The notes below the pieces were generated by a model. The model had not been told where the DNA came from, did not search any database, and worked only from the letters and a program-made list of their open reading frames with translations. From DATGQT01 sp035304085 (GTDB lineage: Bacteria; Bacteroidota; Rhodothermia; Rhodothermales; Rubricoccaceae): DNA of 6,440 nt. Shown piece by piece: positions 5,759-6,440 of this stretch. The stretch covers positions 1 to 6,440 of the forward strand of contig DATGQT010000131.1 of the NCBI GenBank assembly GCA_035304085.1, in the 5' to 3' direction. Within the stretch, counting starts at the first letter, position 1. The number at the start of each line of letters is the position of its first letter. The position numbers were made by a program, and so were the translations under genes.

Positions 5759-6440
5759 TCACGGCGTCTTCTTCCGCCCCCGGCTCGGGCGCTCCGGCGG
5801 CTCTTCAACGGTGAGCGTCGTCTCCCGCGTCTGACCACCGAGGGTGACCTCGACGGTGTAGGTGCCGGGGAGGAGGTAGTAGCGCTCGGTGTGCTCGCCC
5901 GCCTCGTGCTCGTCGTTCAGCGGCCCCTCGCTCGTGAGGGCGTAGGCGACGTAGTTGAGGCCGGGCTCGGCGGCGTCGGTGAGGGTCTGGAGCACCCGGC
6001 CGTCCTCGGCGCGGACGCGGACGGTGGCCTCGCCGCCCTCCCTCGCCCAGAACCCGACCTGCACCTCCGGCTCGTCCGGCTCGCTCCACGTCCACCCGCG
6101 CGAGCCCCAGCTCTCCGAGTGCGTGACCGCAGCGGGGTCGAACACGTGGAGCGGCTCGGCGCGCAGCTCCGGCGTGAGGGCCTGGAGGTGCGCCACGTCG
6201 GCGATCCAGATCGAGCGCCCGTGCGTGCCCACGATGAGGTCGGCGTCGCGCGGGTGCACCTTGAGATCGTGCACGGGCGCCTCGGGCAGGCGCCCCTCGG
6301 CGCTCGTCTGCCCCATCAGCGCCATGAACGAGGCGCCGCCGTCGAGCGAGACGTAGACGCCGTGGTCGGTGCCGACGTACAGGAGGTCCTCGTTCACCGG
6401 GTCCTCGACGACGACGTTGACGGGCTCCATCGGGAGGTCT
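5759..6440 (-). CDS. BNR/sortilin-type beta-propeller ('glycosyl hydrolase') protein, C-terminal part
   Basis: The reading frame is open to the right edge, so the 5' portion is missing; 226 complete codons are present, and ATG at 6430 is an internal Met rather than the likely start (frame upstream reads D-L-P). Numbered from that Met, NVVVEDPVNEDLLYVGTDHGVYVSLDGG (5-32) with SLDGGASF (28-35) is a BNR/Asp-box blade. VHDLKVHPRDADLIVGTHGRSIWI (53-76) is the closing blade typical of the large WD40/YVTN/BNR-like, VPS10-sortilin family proteins annotated as glycosyl hydrolases in Bacteroidota. Residues about 90-210 form a beta-rich C-terminal domain with PGTYTVEVTLGG (188-199), and the protein ends in a short basic tail (RPSRGRKKTP). 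Family members are usually about 1000 residues and probably exported; the signal peptide would lie outside the window. Enzymatic activity is not demonstrated for the family. It is convergent with the adenosyltransferase across the shared hairpin. Confidence 0.88.
   Translation of the reverse strand, partial: DLPMEPVNVVVEDPVNEDLLYVGTDHGVYVSLDGGASFMALMGQTSAEGRLPEAPVHDLKVHPRDADLIVGTHGRSIWIADVAHLQALTPELRAEPLHVFDPAAVTHSESWGSRGWTWSEPDEPEVQVGFWAREGGEATVRVRAEDGRVLQTLTDAAEPGLNYVAYALTSEGPLNDEHEAGEHTERYYLLPGTYTVEVTLGGQTRETTLTVEEPPERPSRGRKKTP

Noticed and set aside
6428..6430. ATG as the true start of the minus-strand BNR protein
   Set aside because: The frame stays open to the window edge, and the residues before it (D-L-P) continue the conserved blade seen in the family. 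A protein starting here would lack almost all of the propeller.

Overview
The window reads as a chromosomal segment from a very GC-rich Bacteroidota-type bacterium, most likely the Rhodothermota side (Rubricoccaceae or Rhodothermales relatives). The assignment is inference. It rests on gene content (a long Q-rich DUF4175-like membrane protein, a sortilin/BNR-repeat 'glycosyl hydrolase' protein, a small lipoprotein with a PYPNP motif), on the lack of Shine-Dalgarno sequences before every start, and on TAnnTT-type promoter-like motifs. No mobile-element gene, RNA gene or CRISPR array is visible.

Layout, left to right. (1) 67-3543 (+): a 1158-residue membrane-anchored, coiled-coil, glutamine-rich protein of the DUF4175 type. 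(2) 3544-3723: a convergent gap holding a GGATTGCGGAT short-word repeat, a 75-bp palindromic MITE/REP-like element with 10-bp terminal inverted repeats, and a possible terminator hairpin for the next gene. (3) 3724-4227 (-): a 167-residue lipoprotein of unknown function. (4) 4236-5066 (+): an ABC transporter ATPase of the BtuD/FecE/HmuV type, head-to-head with the lipoprotein. (5) 5067-5137: a short leader with a different short-word repeat and a 12-bp inverted repeat. (6) 5138-5698 (+): a PduO-type cob(I)alamin adenosyltransferase. (7) 5695-5758: a 28-bp-stem hairpin that fills the gap between two convergent stop codons. (8) 5759-6440 (-): the C-terminal part of a BNR/sortilin-type beta-propeller protein that runs off the right edge.

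How the genes may work together: the ATPase and the adenosyltransferase form a plausible vitamin B12 salvage pair (import, then conversion to adenosylcobalamin), although no permease or binding protein lies in the window. The other genes have no evident functional link.

The gene content looks ordinary, and I do not see a convincing new multi-gene system. The most unusual signal is intergenic. Three gaps each carry a different family of short tandem words plus an inverted repeat, and in each case the array starts at, or within four bases of, the stop codon of the plus-strand gene.
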